Below are positions 41,116-49,954 of a stretch of DNA of 64,000 bases, piece after piece (the first letter of the stretch is position 1; every line of letters starts with the position of its first letter). A program made the translations under genes and the position numbers. The notes below the pieces were generated by a model. The model did no database searches. It was given only the letters and a program-made list of their open reading frames with translations, and was not told where the DNA came from. Origin of the DNA: Polynucleobacter sp. MWH-HuK1. Lineage in GTDB: Bacteria; Pseudomonadota; Gammaproteobacteria; Burkholderiales; Burkholderiaceae. Location of the stretch: positions 1,109,097 to 1,173,096 of the forward strand of contig NZ_JACVPP010000001.1 of NCBI RefSeq assembly GCF_018881815.1. The letters are read 5' to 3'.

Positions 41116-41136
41116 CCCGACCCCGAGAGAGTATTT

Positions 41137-41979
41137 ATGGCAGCAAAACCCAATATTCAGATGTCCTGTGCCTCCGTGCCTGTAGTGCACGAGGTTGAGG
41201 TTATAGATGAAATGGGACGTCTTAAAAAGACCCATATTCCTGGTGAGCGCCCTCTAACTATCTATTTGGACAAGCGTGAAGTTGTGACGCTAATGACTCT
41301 AGGTAGCGCTCCAGAAGCTCTAGTTCTTGGCTATTTACGTAATCAGCGCCTGGTTGAGTCTCCTGATGACATTGAAAGTATTCAGGTGGATTGGGAGACC
41401 GATTCAGCCGCTGTAAAAACCCGCCGAAGCACGGTGGATATTGATGCCTTAACTAGTAAGCGGGTTGTAACTACCGGCTGTGGTCAAGGGACGATGTTTG
41501 GTGGCCTGATCGAGGAGATGGACGAGATTCAGCTTCCCCAGGGTCCGACTTTGTCCCAAGAGGCAATTGTTGCCTTGATTGATTCCATTCGCATCCATGA
41601 CACCATCTATAAAAAGTCTGGCTCGGTCCATGCTTGCGCAGTTTTTGAGCGCGACGGTAATGAGGGCGTGCGCCTATTGCATTTCATTGAGGATGTTGGT
41701 CGCCATAACGCGGTTGATTCGATTTCTGGCTTGATGTGGCTAGCCAATAAACCGGGCAAAGATCTCATCTTCTTTACTACTGGCCGCCTAACCTCGGAGA
41801 TGGTCATTAAAGGCGCCCAGATGGGCATTCCTTTCCTTCTAACCCGCTCAGGAGTCACCTTAATGGGGCTGGAGCTGGCTCGCAAAACCAACCTCACCAT
41901 CCTGTCCCGCTGCTCTGGCAAACACTTCGAGATCTATAACGCCCCGGAGAGGATCGTTTTTAGCCAAAAACCCCAATAA
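41137..41979 (+). CDS. fdhD: Formate dehydrogenase accessory sulfurtransferase FdhD
   Basis: Transfers sulfur from IscS to the molybdenum cofactor of formate dehydrogenases. The 280-residue protein has EVVTLMTLGSAPEALVLGYL, then TTGCGQGTMFG with Cys115, and FTTGRLTSEMVIKGAQMGIPFLLTRS. E. coli FdhD carries two cysteines in C-x-x-C at this loop, as I recall. This one has a single Cys, as do many relatives. No formate dehydrogenase subunit is in the window, but formate is the product of the Frc/Oxc pathway upstream. Confidence 0.94.
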   Translation: MAAKPNIQMSCASVPVVHEVEVIDEMGRLKKTHIPGERPLTIYLDKREVVTLMTLGSAPEALVLGYLRNQRLVESPDDIESIQVDWETDSAAVKTRRSTVDIDALTSKRVVTTGCGQGTMFGGLIEEMDEIQLPQGPTLSQEAIVALIDSIRIHDTIYKKSGSVHACAVFERDGNEGVRLLHFIEDVGRHNAVDSISGLMWLANKPGKDLIFFTTGRLTSEMVIKGAQMGIPFLLTRSGVTLMGLELARKTNLTILSRCSGKHFEIYNAPERIVFSQKPQ

Positions 41980-42019
41980 TTTCATGGGCAGGTAAGGGCG
42001 AAGGTTTTACAATTCGCCC

Positions 42020-42586
42020 ATGACTATTAAATCTGACCACTGGATCCGCCGCATGGGCGAGCAAGGCATGATCAGCCCATTTGAGCCTGGGCAAGTTCGC
42101 CAAGACGCCTCAGGCAACAAAATCGTAAGTTATGGCACATCAAGCTATGGCTATGACATTCGTTGTGCAGACGAATTCAAAATCTTTACCAATATCAATA
42201 GCACCATCGTTGACCCAAAGAATTTTGATGAGCAATCCTTTGTTGATTTCAAAGGTGACGTCTGCATCATTCCTCCGAATTCATTTGCGCTAGCAAGAAC
42301 GGTTGAGTATTTCAAGATTCCACGTAGCGTTTTAACCGTTTGCGTTGGTAAGAGCACATATGCGCGTTGCGGCATCATTGTGAACGTCACACCATTCGAG
42401 CCTGAGTGGGAAGGTTACGTTACTTTAGAGTTTTCAAATACCACTCCATTGCCTGCCAAGATTTATGCGGGTGAGGGTTGTGCCCAAGTCCTCTTCTTTG
42501 AGAGTGATGAAGTGTGTGGCACCTCCTATAAAGATCGCGGCGGTAAGTATCAAGGTCAGCGGGGCGTTACCCTGCCTAAGACCTAA
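42020..42586 (+). CDS. dcd: dCTP deaminase
   Basis: Deaminates dCTP to dUTP for thymidylate synthesis. The 188-residue protein has [43 protein letters not shown] and the C-terminal [12 protein letters not shown]. The ATG is preceded by an inverted repeat GGGCGAA/TTCGCCC (41996-42019) whose arm touches the start codon. TACAAT sits at 42007-42012, with no Shine-Dalgarno run in reach, so the mRNA may be leaderless. Confidence 0.95.
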   Translation: MTIKSDHWIRRMGEQGMISPFEPGQVRQDASGNKIVSYGTSSYGYDIRCADEFKIFTNINSTIVDPKNFDEQSFVDFKGDVCIIPPNSFALARTVEYFKIPRSVLTVCVGKSTYARCGIIVNVTPFEPEWEGYVTLEFSNTTPLPAKIYAGEGCAQVLFFESDEVCGTSYKDRGGKYQGQRGVTLPKT

Positions 42587-42598
42587 GCCATTACGGCA

Positions 42599-43516
42599 GT
42601 GCGTAAATTCTTTCCGTTTAATCGCCGTCCTGCGCGAATTAACCTAGATGAATATCGCGCAACACTCTCACGTACTGAAATTGCGCGTCCAGAGAATAAT
42701 TTTTATCACTGGCTATTAGGTACTAGCTGGCGTAGTTTCTTGCTGCTGGTGGTCTTTGTTTACTTGGGTACCAATCTCCTATTTGCATTTGCTTATTTAG
42801 CCTGTGGCGATGGTGCAATTACTAATGCAAGATCAGGATACTTATTAGATGCCTTTTTCTTTAGCGTGCAAACTATGGCAACGATTGGTTATGGTCGTAT
42901 GACGCCGATAGGTAGCTGGCCAAATGCAATTGTGACTTTTGAGGCTTTTTTTGGGATTGTGTATTCCGCATTAACCACCGGCTTGGCTTTTGCGCGCTTC
43001 ACTAGGCCTACTGCTGGTGTCCGTTTCTCTAAAGTAGCTGTCGTTGGAAGTCATGATGGTGTACAAACATTTAAGTTTCGCGTGGCAAATGATCGCAGTT
43101 CACATATTGTTGAAGCACAGTTGCGCCTCTGGCTCATTGCGGAGAGTATGACAAGTGAAGGTGAACGCTATCGCCGCTCAGTCGAATTGCAGTTACACCG
43201 CTCTGAGAGCCCAGTGTTCTCATTAACCTGGACTGCAATGCATAGTTTGGATGAGACAAGCGCCTTAAAGGACTACTTGGGTAAAGAAGCGATTGAGCGT
43301 CAATGGCATTTGCTCATTACCTTTACGGGTTATCACGAGAGCTTAGCTAATCAGGTCTACGCTCGTCATGTTTACTTACCTAAAGATGTGCAGCAAAATG
43401 CGACATTCATCGATATAGTCGCAGCATTACCAGACGGCGATCGAGTAATTGATCTAACCAATTTTGATAAGTGGGTTCCGAATACATCGGACAAGTTAGC
43501 AGGGGAGTATTTATGA
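42599..43516 (+). CDS. KirBac inward-rectifier potassium channel
   Basis: A 305-residue bacterial inward rectifier. Membrane helix 1 is about residues 45-68, the pore helix and filter are FFFSVQTMATIGYG (TIGYG at 95-99), and helix 2 is about 108-133. The cytoplasmic Kir beta-sandwich follows: FRVANDRSSHIVEAQLRLWL, then HSLDETS and FTGYHESLANQVYARHVY. It starts with GTG 13 bp after dcd. Its stop overlaps the decarboxylase start by ATGA, so the two are made together. Potassium selectivity is inferred from the filter. Confidence 0.93.
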   Translation: MRKFFPFNRRPARINLDEYRATLSRTEIARPENNFYHWLLGTSWRSFLLLVVFVYLGTNLLFAFAYLACGDGAITNARSGYLLDAFFFSVQTMATIGYGRMTPIGSWPNAIVTFEAFFGIVYSALTTGLAFARFTRPTAGVRFSKVAVVGSHDGVQTFKFRVANDRSSHIVEAQLRLWLIAESMTSEGERYRRSVELQLHRSESPVFSLTWTAMHSLDETSALKDYLGKEAIERQWHLLITFTGYHESLANQVYARHVYLPKDVQQNATFIDIVAALPDGDRVIDLTNFDKWVPNTSDKLAGEYL

Positions 43517-45780
43517 AATTTCGTTTCCCAATCATCATTATCGATGAGGACTTTCGCTCCGAAAATATTTCGGGCTCAGGAATTCGTGACCTCGCTGAGG
43601 CGATTGAGAATGAGGGTATGGAGGTTATTGGCTTAACCAGCTATGGTGATCTAACTTCGTTTGCTCAACAGGCTTCTCGTGCATCTACTTTCATTGTTTC
43701 GATTGATGATGAAGAGTTTGATTCCGATTCTGAAGACCATGATCTTCCTGCTCTGAATAACCTACGTGCTTTTATTACCGAAGTGCGTAAGCGTAATGAA
43801 GATATTCCAATCTTTTTGTATGGCGAGACTCGTACTTCACGTCATATGCCTAACGATATCTTGCGTGAGTTGCATGGCTTCATTCACATGAATGAAGACA
43901 CGCCGGAGTTTGTTGCGCGTCACATTATTCGCGAAGCAAAGGTGTATTTAGATTCTCTAGCGCCACCATTCTTCCGCGCGTTAACGAACTATGCCTCTGA
44001 AGGTTCGTATTCTTGGCATTGTCCTGGACACTCTGGCGGCGTTGCTTTCTTAAAGAGCCCAGTAGGGCGCATGTTTCACCAGTTCTTTGGTGAAAATATG
44101 CTCCGTGCTGATGTTTGTAATGCCGTGGAGGAGTTGGGTCAACTGTTGGACCACACTGGCCCGGTGTTGCAGAGTGAGCGCAATGCTGCCCGTATCTTTA
44201 ATGCTGACCATTTGTTCTTCGTCACCAATGGCACGTCAACATCAAACAAAATTGTTTGGCACTCCACCGTTGCTCCTGGCGATGTTGTATTGGTTGACCG
44301 CAATTGCCATAAATCAGTCATTCATTCCATCACCATGATGGGCGCGATTCCTATCTTCTTAATGCCTACCCGTAATCACCTGGGCATCATTGGTCCGATT
44401 CCAAAAGAAGAGTTTGAATGGAAAAATATCAAGAAGAAGATTGATGCTAATCCGTTCATCAAGGATAAAAACGTTGTGCCTCGTGTCATGACGCTCACAC
44501 AAAGCACTTACGATGGTATTGTCTACAACGTTGAGATGATTAAAGAAATGCTCGATGGCAAAGTCGACTCATTGCATTTTGATGAAGCTTGGCTGCCGCA
44601 TGCAGCCTTCCATCCTTTCTACAAGGATATGCACGCCATTGGCTCAGACCGTAAGCGCACCAAGAAGAGTTTGATGTTTGCCACCCAGTCAACTCATAAG
44701 TTATTGGCCGGTTTATCGCAGGCATCCCAGGTATTGGTGCAGGATGCAGAAGATGCGAAGCTTGATCGGGATTGCTTCAATGAAGCTTATTTGATGCACA
44801 CCTCGACTAGTCCTCAGTACGCGATTATTGCGTCTTGCGATGTATCTGCTGCCATGATGGAGTCACCTGGCGGTACAACCCTGGTGGAAGAGTCGATTGC
44901 CGAAGCAATGGACTTCCGTCGCGCCATGCGTGAAGTCGATGATAAGTTTGGGGCTGACTGGTGGTTTAAGGTTTGGGGTCCAGACCATTTAGCAGATGAA
45001 GGTATTGGCGAGCGTTCAGATTGGATTTTGGAGCCATCCGCCGCTTGGCATGACTTTGGTAAGTTGGCTAAAGACTTCAACATGCTTGATCCTATTAAGG
45101 CAACAGTAGTAACGCCTGGGCTTGATATTGAGGGTAACTTTGGCTCTATGGGTATCCCAGCCAGCATTGTTACCAAGTACCTTGCTGAACACGGTGTGAT
45201 CGTGGAGAAGTGTGGTCTGTATTCATTCTTCATCATGTTCACGATCGGTATTACTAAAGGTCGTTGGAATACCCTTGTCACTGAGTTGCAGCAATTCAAA
45301 GACCACTTTGATAAAAATGCGCCTTTGTGGAAGGTATTGCCTGAGTTCGTGGCTAAGCACCCACGCTATGAGCGCGTTGGCTTAAAAGATATTTGTCAGC
45401 AGATTCATGAGTTCTATAAGGGTCGTGATGTAGCCCGTATGACTACAGAGATGTATACCTCAGACATGGTACCTGCGATGATGCCTTCAGAGGCATGGGC
45501 AAAGATGGCGCACAAGCAGGTTGATCGTGTGCCTCTAGACCAGCTCGAAGGACGTGTAACAGCAATGCTGGTAACGCCATATCCTCCAGGCATTCCATTG
45601 CTAATCCCTGGCGAGCGTTTTAATAAGCGCATCGTGGACTATCTCTACTTTGCTAGAGACTTCAACGAGCAGTTCCCGGGATTTGAAACGGATATCCACG
45701 GTCTAGTCAAAACGAGTGCTGATGGAAAAAGTGAGTACTACGTTGATTGCGTGAGACAAGAGCGCGACATAACCCTTTGA
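43513..45780 (+). CDS. Arginine/lysine/ornithine decarboxylase (inducible class, AdiA-like length)
   Basis: PLP-dependent amino acid decarboxylase of the large, wing-domain group. The 755 residues start at the ATG at 43513. The N-terminal response-regulator-like wing covers about 1-130. The core includes SWHCPGHSGGVAF, DRNCHKSVIHS and the PLP lysine in QSTHKLLAGLSQAS at Lys396. C-terminal YPPGIPLLIPGE is typical. Length is nearer AdiA (756) than LdcI (715), but substrate choice between arginine, lysine and ornithine is not decided. No antiporter gene is adjacent. A terminator follows. Confidence 0.9.
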   Translation: MKFRFPIIIIDEDFRSENISGSGIRDLAEAIENEGMEVIGLTSYGDLTSFAQQASRASTFIVSIDDEEFDSDSEDHDLPALNNLRAFITEVRKRNEDIPIFLYGETRTSRHMPNDILRELHGFIHMNEDTPEFVARHIIREAKVYLDSLAPPFFRALTNYASEGSYSWHCPGHSGGVAFLKSPVGRMFHQFFGENMLRADVCNAVEELGQLLDHTGPVLQSERNAARIFNADHLFFVTNGTSTSNKIVWHSTVAPGDVVLVDRNCHKSVIHSITMMGAIPIFLMPTRNHLGIIGPIPKEEFEWKNIKKKIDANPFIKDKNVVPRVMTLTQSTYDGIVYNVEMIKEMLDGKVDSLHFDEAWLPHAAFHPFYKDMHAIGSDRKRTKKSLMFATQSTHKLLAGLSQASQVLVQDAEDAKLDRDCFNEAYLMHTSTSPQYAIIASCDVSAAMMESPGGTTLVEESIAEAMDFRRAMREVDDKFGADWWFKVWGPDHLADEGIGERSDWILEPSAAWHDFGKLAKDFNMLDPIKATVVTPGLDIEGNFGSMGIPASIVTKYLAEHGVIVEKCGLYSFFIMFTIGITKGRWNTLVTELQQFKDHFDKNAPLWKVLPEFVAKHPRYERVGLKDICQQIHEFYKGRDVARMTTEMYTSDMVPAMMPSEAWAKMAHKQVDRVPLDQLEGRVTAMLVTPYPPGIPLLIPGERFNKRIVDYLYFARDFNEQFPGFETDIHGLVKTSADGKSEYYVDCVRQERDITL

Positions 45781-45801
45781 TTCAAAGATGCTTTACATCT
45801 T

Positions 45802-45826
45802 AAACCCCGCAAAAGAGGGGTTTTTT
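45802..45826 (+). terminator. Rho-independent terminator after the decarboxylase
   Basis: AAACCCC pairs with GGGGTTT around an 8-base loop (GCAAAAGA) and runs into six T bases. It ends the dcd-Kir-decarboxylase stretch 22 bp after the stop. Confidence 0.88.
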
Positions 45827-45828
45827 GC

Positions 45829-45875
45829 TTGTATAGGACGGGGATACTGTCTACACTTGTCCTATATATTGTACA
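45829..45875 (+). promoter_or_regulatory. Promoter and YefM-type operator of the toxin-antitoxin module
   Basis: TTGTAT (45829-45834) and TACACT (45852-45857) are 17 bp apart. A TGTACA hexamer at 45870-45875 sits within TTGTACAA just before the ribosome site GGAGTC, and TGTCTA (45848) may be a degraded second copy. TGTACA is the core bound by YefM in E. coli, from memory, so autorepression is likely. Confidence 0.6.
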
Positions 45876-45888
45876 AGTATGGAGTCTT

Positions 45889-46146
45889 ATGAGGGGTATC
45901 AATTTTTCTGATGCTAGAAGTCAATTTAAGCAAGTCATTGATCAGGTGGTAGATGATTGTGATGTTGCCATCATCTCGCGCAGAGATGCAGAAGATGCTG
46001 TAGTCATGTCCTTGAATACCTATAACAGTATGATGGAAACACTCCATTTATTAAAATCTCCTGCTAACGTTAAACACCTGGAGAAATCTTTGGCGCAATA
46101 TCGCAAGGGGCAAACTAAAGCAAAGGCCTTGGTGGATGCTCAGTAG
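45889..46146 (+). CDS. yefM: Antitoxin of the Phd/YefM family
   Basis: An 85-residue antitoxin. It starts MRGINFSDARSQFKQVIDQV at the ATG at 45889 after GGAGTC. The Phd/YefM N-domain includes VAIISRRDAEDAVVMSLNTYNSMMETLHLL, and the C-terminal toxin-neutralising tail is charged. A frame extending upstream to 45829 would run through the promoter and operator and is rejected. The frame is intact, while its partner toxin gene is broken. Confidence 0.9.
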   Translation: MRGINFSDARSQFKQVIDQVVDDCDVAIISRRDAEDAVVMSLNTYNSMMETLHLLKSPANVKHLEKSLAQYRKGQTKAKALVDAQ

Positions 46147-46397
46147 GTTGGTGTGGACAAATGCAGCATGGTCCGACTATGTGTATTGGCAGGGACAATA
46201 AAAAAACCTTAAAGCGCATTAATTCCTTAATCAAGGATGCATTAAGAAATCCTCAAGAAGGAATCGGAAAGCCCGAAGAACTTCGAGAAAGTCTGTCAGG
46301 ATTTTGGTCCAGAAGAATCGATGATGTTAATCGATTAGTGTATGCAAATGAAAAAGACCAGCTTGTGGTTATTGCTTGCCGCTACCACTATGAATAG
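46136..46397 (+). pseudogene. yoeB: YoeB toxin with a frameshift
   Basis: YoeB is a ribosome-dependent mRNA endonuclease. The gene begins with ATG at 46136, overlapping yefM by 11 bp, and reads MLSRLVWTNAAWSDYVYWQGQ then TAA at 46199. Moving one base forward near 46193-46197 restores the frame: DNKKTLKRINSLIKD, GKPEELRESLSGFWSRRID, and the terminal CRYHYE. The rest of the toxin, including the C-terminal Arg, His and Tyr, is intact. An ATG at 46161 is in the second frame but would lack the first strand of the fold. The break is a mutation, a sequencing error or, less likely, a +1 recoding site. Confidence 0.82.
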
Positions 46398-46409
46398 TTG
46401 TGTTGCTGC

Positions 46410-47939
46410 TTATTTGATAGGCTTATCCAGCTGAAAAGTTACCGGAGCATCTTCATCTACTTTAGGGGTTGAGTTATCAAGTGTGTTTTCTTCGCTCGTG
46501 AAGTTGAAATCCTGACTCTCTATGACTGCAGCGGGCTTATCCAAGAAAGTTGTCACCAAGGCTGGGAAGGTTATAACTACAACAACCATTAGCAATTGCA
46601 ACCCTACCCAAGGTAGTGCACCCCAGTAAATATCGCTGCTCTTGACTTCTTTAGGTGCTACGCCCCTGAGGTAGAAAAGCGCAAAGCCAAATGGCGGATG
46701 CATAAAAGAGGTTTGCATATTGACGCACAGCATGACCCCAAACCAAACCAGTGCAGCGCTAGCCGCAGCTTGTGGATTGCCATTCATGGACGCTAAAAGT
46801 ACCGGAGCTAATAATTTGACTGCTACTGGTGCCAGCATTGGTACGACGATGAATGCGATTTCAAAGAAGTCTAGGAAAAAGGCTAAGAAGAAAACAAATA
46901 AATTCACTACAACTAGAAAGCCAACCCAGCCACCGGGTAAATTAGAAAAAAGCTCTTCAACCCAGAAGCCGCCATCCACCCCTTGAAACACGACAGAGAA
47001 ACAAGTCGATCCAATTAATATAAAGACCACCATGGCAGTAATGCGCATCGTGTTTTGATATGCCTCCTGAACCAATCCCTTTAAATTCGGAATGTTGGCC
47101 CTTCGAATCCACGCTAGTATCAGCGCACCCATTGCACCCATCGCTCCCGACTCAGTTGGGGTGGCTATACCAGTCATGATGGTCCCTAGTACTAAAAAAA
47201 TTAGCACTGCAGATGGGATGATTCCCATAAGACATTTTTTCCAAAGCGCCATACCCTTTAGTGTGAGATCACTCTCGGGAACAGGCGGTAGGTAGTCCGG
47301 ACGAATGCGGCTCAAGAAGAATGTGTAAAGCGCAAAGAGAGCGATCTGTAGAAGTGAGGGCCCCCACGCACCTAAATACATGCTGCCAACATCAGCGCTG
47401 CCGCTTTGTGTTTTAAGTTGATCAGCCAATACGATCAATACTAAAGATGGAGGCACTAGCTGGGTAATGGTTCCAGAAGCTGCCAAAACGCCCGTAGCGT
47501 AGCGCATGTTGTAGCCGTAACGCATCATCACTGGTAATGAGATCATTGCCATAGCGATTACCTGGGCGGCTACAGTGCCAGTAATTGCACCCAAAATAAA
47601 GCCAACAATGATGACTGAGTAGCCCACACCTCCACGCACGCGTCCAAATAGCTGTCCCATTGAGTCAAGCATTTCTTCTGCAAGACCACAGCGCTCCAGA
47701 ATGGCGCCCATAAAAGTGAAGAAAGGAATAGCTAGCAATAGATCATTGGCGAGTACGCTACCAAAGATGCGTTGTGGAATAGCCTGCAAAAATGCCATCC
47801 CAAAAAAACCCTCGCTAATTGCAATGAGGGAGAAAAATAATCCTGCTGCCATCAGTGAGAAAGCGACTGGAAAGCCGATCAACATAAAGACGATCAGCCC
47901 ACCAAACATTAAGGGCGGCATCCACTCCAATGGAATCAT
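46410..47939 (-). CDS. dctM: TRAP transporter large permease
   Basis: Large inner-membrane subunit of a tripartite ATP-independent periplasmic transporter. The 509-residue protein has about 12 hydrophobic segments with the family stretches LLAIPFFTFMGAILERCGLAEEML, ASGTITQLVPPSLVLIVLADQ and TPTESGAMGAMGALI. The C-terminal tail is hydrophilic and longer than usual. It overlaps the small subunit by 4 bp. No DctP-type binding protein is in the window, so substrate is unknown. Confidence 0.92.
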   Translation of the reverse strand: MIPLEWMPPLMFGGLIVFMLIGFPVAFSLMAAGLFFSLIAISEGFFGMAFLQAIPQRIFGSVLANDLLLAIPFFTFMGAILERCGLAEEMLDSMGQLFGRVRGGVGYSVIIVGFILGAITGTVAAQVIAMAMISLPVMMRYGYNMRYATGVLAASGTITQLVPPSLVLIVLADQLKTQSGSADVGSMYLGAWGPSLLQIALFALYTFFLSRIRPDYLPPVPESDLTLKGMALWKKCLMGIIPSAVLIFLVLGTIMTGIATPTESGAMGAMGALILAWIRRANIPNLKGLVQEAYQNTMRITAMVVFILIGSTCFSVVFQGVDGGFWVEELFSNLPGGWVGFLVVVNLFVFFLAFFLDFFEIAFIVVPMLAPVAVKLLAPVLLASMNGNPQAAASAALVWFGVMLCVNMQTSFMHPPFGFALFYLRGVAPKEVKSSDIYWGALPWVGLQLLMVVVVITFPALVTTFLDKPAAVIESQDFNFTSEENTLDNSTPKVDEDAPVTFQLDKPIK

Positions 47940-48487
47940 TGCATCGGCTTTTCGTAACGAAGGTCTTCGGCGGGTAGGGAAATTTCACCTTTGAGTGCGC
48001 CGATACGTTTGATGATTTCTGAGAAGCCTTGTAGGCTCAGCATGAAAAATCCAAATGGCACCACAAACTTAATAGGGTAGCGCGCCAATCCACCAGAGTT
48101 CAGGGAGTGCTCCATCACCAACCAGGATGGATAAAAAAGAGTGGTCCATGAGAGCCATGTAAACAAAATGCAGGCCGGCATCAAAAAGAAAGTTAAACCA
48201 AATAGGTCGACCCATAAACGGCCGCGATCAGAGAGTTGGGAATAAATTAAATCAACCCGGACATGCTCGTTGCGTCTCAGCGTATAAGAGGCACCAAGCA
48301 TGACTGCGGCAGCAAAGAGGTACCACTGCAGCTCAAGGGGCCAGTTGTTACTGATATCCAATCCATAGCGTAGAAGTGCATTGGCCGCTGATACTACGCA
48401 TGACAGCAAAATCATAATGCTGGCTGCCTTGCCCAGAAGCTGGTTTACACGATCAATGCCTGCAGAGAGTTTGGACCAAAACCCCAT
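47936..48487 (-). CDS. dctQ: TRAP transporter small permease
   Basis: Four-helix small membrane subunit of the TRAP transporter, 183 residues. Characteristic parts are an N-terminal helix (ASIMILLSCVVSAANALLRYG), LRRNEHVRVDLIYSQL near the second helix, and a final helix near residues 145-165. It starts 5 bp after the argH stop on the same strand, so it may be cotranscribed with argH. Confidence 0.9.
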   Translation of the reverse strand: MGFWSKLSAGIDRVNQLLGKAASIMILLSCVVSAANALLRYGLDISNNWPLELQWYLFAAAVMLGASYTLRRNEHVRVDLIYSQLSDRGRLWVDLFGLTFFLMPACILFTWLSWTTLFYPSWLVMEHSLNSGGLARYPIKFVVPFGFFMLSLQGFSEIIKRIGALKGEISLPAEDLRYEKPMQ

Positions 48488-48492
48488 GCAAT

Positions 48493-49911
48493 TTAGAGGT
48501 CAGCACGACCCCGTTTGATGGCTGCAAGAACTTGAGCTGGGGCGGTGCCACCAGCATGTTGGCGTGATTGAACTGAGCCATCGACTGTAAGCAATGCAAA
48601 AACATCATCACTTATTAACTCAGGGCGGTTATCAAGGCCACAAGCAAAACGAAGTTCTGAGAGGCTTAGGTCAGTCAGCATGCAATTTCTGCCAACGCAA
48701 GCCTTAACAGCATGCGCTACAGCTTCATGTGCATCACGGAAGGCCAAGCCTTTTTTAACCAAGTAGTCAGCCAAGTCTGTTGCTGTTGCAAATCCTTCTT
48801 CAGCAGCCTTCTTCATTACTTCAGCTTTGACTTCAATGTGCGGAACCATGTCAGCAAAAATACGCAAGGTATCTTGTACGGTATCGACAGCATCAAATAA
48901 AGGCTCTTTATCTTCTTGATTGTCTTTGTTGTAGGCGAGCGGTTGACCTTTCATCAAGGTCAGCAAAGAAATCAAATCACCATAAACACGACCAGTCTTG
49001 CCCCGAGCTAATTCAGGGACGTCAGGATTCTTCTTCTGCGGCATGATTGAGCTACCAGTACAAAAGCGGTCAGGTAGATCAATAAAGCCAAAGCGTGGGC
49101 TCAACCAAAGTATGAGCTCTTCAGAGAGGCGTGATACGTGCATCATCAAGATGGATGCAAAGGCGCAGAACTCAATTGCAAAGTCACGATCAGATACTGC
49201 ATCCAAGGAGTTATTGCAGATGCCATCAAACCCAAGCGCCTTGGCAACTTGCTCACGATCGATTGGGTAAGTGGTTCCTGCTAATGCTGCTGCACCCAAA
49301 GGCAAGCGATTAAAGCGAGCGCGCAAGTCGGCTAAGCGACTTGCATCACGACTAAACATTTCATAGTAGGCCATCAAGTGGTGGCCAAATGTAATTGGTT
49401 GCGCTACTTGTAAGTGGGTGTGACCAGGCATGATGGTTGAAGCATGCTTCTCGGCCAAATCCAACAATGCCACACGTAAAGATTTCAGGGTGATAGCAAT
49501 GTCATCTACGCTGCCACGCAACCAAAGACGTAGATCGGTTGCCACTTGGTCATTGCGTGAACGGCCAGTGTGCAAACGCTTGCCAGCATCACCAACTAAG
49601 GCAGTCAGACGAGCCTCAATATTGAGGTGAACATCCTCAAGAGCAAGTTGCCATTTAAATTGGCCTGACTCAATCTCGCTCTTAATCTGTGCCATTCCCT
49701 TTTGAATATCGGCTAAATCTTGGGCGCTAATGATTTTTTGGGTGGCCAACATCTCAGCATGGGCCAAGGATCCAGCGATATCTACCATCGCAAAGCGTTG
49801 ATCAAAGCCGATAGAGGCTGTATAACGCTGTACTAGTTCGTCAACGGGTTCGGCAAAACGGGCCGACCAAGCTTGGGCTTTGTTGTCTAAGGAATTATTT
49901 GATGAGCTCAT
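48493..49911 (-). CDS. argH: Argininosuccinate lyase
   Basis: Last step of arginine synthesis, splitting argininosuccinate into arginine and fumarate. I use the ATG at 49911 ([19 protein letters not shown]), giving 472 residues. A frame extending upstream by 41 codons crosses into the hemC promoter region. The superfamily signature [16 protein letters not shown] and the active-site [15 protein letters not shown] are present. It diverges from hemC, a common Burkholderiales arrangement. Confidence 0.97.
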   Translation of the reverse strand: MSSSNNSLDNKAQAWSARFAEPVDELVQRYTASIGFDQRFAMVDIAGSLAHAEMLATQKIISAQDLADIQKGMAQIKSEIESGQFKWQLALEDVHLNIEARLTALVGDAGKRLHTGRSRNDQVATDLRLWLRGSVDDIAITLKSLRVALLDLAEKHASTIMPGHTHLQVAQPITFGHHLMAYYEMFSRDASRLADLRARFNRLPLGAAALAGTTYPIDREQVAKALGFDGICNNSLDAVSDRDFAIEFCAFASILMMHVSRLSEELILWLSPRFGFIDLPDRFCTGSSIMPQKKNPDVPELARGKTGRVYGDLISLLTLMKGQPLAYNKDNQEDKEPLFDAVDTVQDTLRIFADMVPHIEVKAEVMKKAAEEGFATATDLADYLVKKGLAFRDAHEAVAHAVKACVGRNCMLTDLSLSELRFACGLDNRPELISDDVFALLTVDGSVQSRQHAGGTAPAQVLAAIKRGRADL

Positions 49912-49954
49912 AAACACAGTATATTGGTGTAGGTCTTTGATTATTTTAAATGTT

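Noticed and set aside
44814-45299. A 161-residue frame antisense to the decarboxylase
   Set aside because: Composition is that of a mirrored coding strand, rich in Ser, Pro and Ile, with no motif.
46161-46397. A 78-residue reading frame as an intact YoeB-like toxin starting at ATG 46161
   Set aside because: Its first ten residues have no similarity to YoeB, while the other frame from 46136 encodes the missing start (LVWTNAAWSDYVYWQ). The frameshift explanation fits better.
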